Assembly (NCBI RefSeq): GCF_900104725.1
Contig: NZ_LT629758.1
Location: forward strand, 7,340,001 to 7,404,000
Direction of reading: 5' to 3'
Length of the DNA stretch: 64,000 nt
Source of the DNA: Actinoplanes derwentensis
Lineage (GTDB): Bacteria; Actinomycetota; Actinomycetes; Mycobacteriales; Micromonosporaceae
Position 1 is the stretch's first letter. Every line of letters begins with the position of its first letter. The translations under genes were made by a program, and so were the position numbers. This document shows positions 62,995 through 64,000 of this stretch, one piece after another. The notes under the pieces were generated by a model, which ran no database searches, was not told the origin of the DNA, and saw nothing but the letters and a program-made list of their open reading frames with translations.

Positions 62995-64000
62995 GTGCAA
63001 CACCACACGACGATCCTGCTCATCGAGATCGGCGCGCTCCTGTTCGGCCTCGGCATGCTCGGTCGCCTGGGCCGGCGTTTCGGCCTGTCGCCGATCCCGC
63101 TCTATCTGCTGGCCGGCCTGGCGTTCGGTCAGGGCGGCCTGATCCCGCTGTCGGCCAGCGAGGAGTTCATCGCGATCGGCGCCCAGATCGGCGTGATCCT
63201 GCTCCTGGTGATGCTGGGCCTGGAGTACTCCGCTGACGAACTGGTCGGCAACCTGCGGGCGGCGGCTCCGGCCGGTCTCATCGACATGCTGCTCAACGCC
63301 TTGCCGGGGGCCGCGTTCGCGCTGCTGCTCGGCTGGGACTGGAAAGCCGCGCTGGTGCTGGCCGGCATCACCTGGGTGTCGTCGTCCGGGGTGATCGCGA
63401 AGGTGCTCGGCGACCTGGGCCGGGTCGGTAACCGGGAGACTCCGGTGATCCTGTCGGTGCTGGTCATCGAGGACCTGGCGATGGCCTTCTACCTGCCGCT
63501 GGTAACCGCGGTGCTGGCCGGGCTCGGGCTGGCCAGTGGGCTCAGCACGCTGAGCGTCGCGGTGGTCACGGTGGTCGCGGTCCTGGTCGTGGCGATCCGG
63601 TACGGCGGTGAGATCAGCCGGTTCATCTCGGTGAAGGACCCCGAGGCGCTGCTGCTCAGTGTGCTGGGCCTGACGTTGTTCATCGCCGGGGTGGCCGGTG
63701 AGCTGAAGGTCTCCGAGGCGGTCGGCGCGTTCCTGGTCGGCATCGCGATCTCCGGGCCGGTGGCGCATCACGCCACGCAGATCCTGTCCCCGCTGCGGGA
63801 CCTCTTCGCCGCGGTGTTCTTCGTCTTCTTCGGACTCTCCACCAACCCGTCCGACATGGCGAAGGTCATCCTGCCGGCCCTCGCCCTGGCCGTGCTGACC
63901 ATGTCGACCAAGGTGCTGACCGGCTATCTGGCGGCCCGCCGAGCGGGGATCGCGCTGCCCGGCCGGTGGCGGACCGGGCTGGCCCTGATGCCGCGTGGCG
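62995..64000 (+). CDS. CPA2-family cation/proton antiporter (partial, runs off window)
   Basis: First 335 residues of a KefB/KhtU-like antiporter. The helices begin TILLIEIGALLFGLGMLGRL, and the ion-binding motif is VIEDLAMAFYLPLV (with the transport Asp in the unwound helix). GLAFGQGGLIPLSASEEF, AVGAFLVGIAISGPVA and FFVFFGLSTNPSD match the family. GTG 62995 follows the TrkA-C subunit by five bases; the two probably form one complex that responds to cytoplasmic K+ or alkaline stress. The 3' end lies outside the window. Confidence 0.9.
   Translation, partial: MQHHTTILLIEIGALLFGLGMLGRLGRRFGLSPIPLYLLAGLAFGQGGLIPLSASEEFIAIGAQIGVILLLVMLGLEYSADELVGNLRAAAPAGLIDMLLNALPGAAFALLLGWDWKAALVLAGITWVSSSGVIAKVLGDLGRVGNRETPVILSVLVIEDLAMAFYLPLVTAVLAGLGLASGLSTLSVAVVTVVAVLVVAIRYGGEISRFISVKDPEALLLSVLGLTLFIAGVAGELKVSEAVGAFLVGIAISGPVAHHATQILSPLRDLFAAVFFVFFGLSTNPSDMAKVILPALALAVLTMSTKVLTGYLAARRAGIALPGRWRTGLALMPRG

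Overview
The window reads as chromosome of a high-GC actinomycete, most likely Actinoplanes or a close relative in the Micromonosporaceae. The evidence is the 16S rRNA 5' end at the left edge, roughly 70% GC with many GTG starts and four-base gene overlaps, and a gene order (bldC, a conserved hypothetical, valine dehydrogenase, purM, purF, a sterol-carrier protein, purLQS) that I recall from Streptomyces chromosomes. Genus is an inference. The first and last features (16S rRNA and a CPA2 antiporter) run off the window. I saw no transposase, prophage or CRISPR array.

Layout. 1-600: start of a leftward rRNA operon with leader and two candidate promoters. 0.6-8.8 kb: a flavin disulfide oxidoreductase, then a divergent carotenoid locus (phr and crtB leftward; crtE, crtI, idi and a MerR/B12-type regulator rightward), suggesting light-controlled lycopene synthesis coupled to photorepair. 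8.9-9.2 kb: tRNA-Glu, tRNA-Asp and tRNA-Phe. 9.5-10.5 kb: a TacA/TacT-like toxin-antitoxin pair of lower GC whose acetyltransferase toxin has an extra C-terminal domain. 10.6-13.8 kb: three tandem secreted RTX-repeat paralogues sharing one N-terminal domain. 13.9-19.8 kb: small accessory genes, including an orphan FtsX-like ectodomain protein, a PrsW protease and a KptA RNA phosphotransferase coupled to a methyltransferase. 19.9-22.9 kb: bldC, vdh and a DUF3073 gene. 23.0-24.4 kb: a compact RiPP locus, a radical SAM/SPASM enzyme with an overlapping precursor gene ending in consecutive aromatic-X-X triplets, probably a multi-cyclophane peptide.

24.5-40.7 kb carries much of de novo purine synthesis (purM, purF, purL, purQ, purS, purB, purD leftward; purA rightward). 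It is interrupted by a sterol-carrier protein, a membrane protein with a prion-like tail, a secreted trypsin-like protease and an ArsR-MFS pair coupled to purB. 40.7-48.8 kb: a degenerate diacylglycerol-kinase-like protein, a ParA-type ATPase with a very long Pro/Gln-rich N-terminus, DUF3151, an ADP-ribosylglycohydrolase, a LOG-family protein and class II fructose-bisphosphate aldolase. 49.0-52.8 kb: the Hen1-Pnkp RNA-repair operon. 52.9-58.5 kb: DedA, a class II aldolase, an ArsR sensor with a metal-type CxC, and two Pro-rich-tailed membrane proteins. 58.6-64 kb: clpB under a HAIR (HspR) operator, an MFS exporter, and a TrkA-C subunit with its CPA2 antiporter.

The most interesting points are the radical-SAM/precursor pair, the RTX paralogue array with shared promoter motif, the carotenoid regulator with an altered B12 pocket, the extended TacT-like toxin, and the presence of KptA and Hen1-Pnkp in one window.
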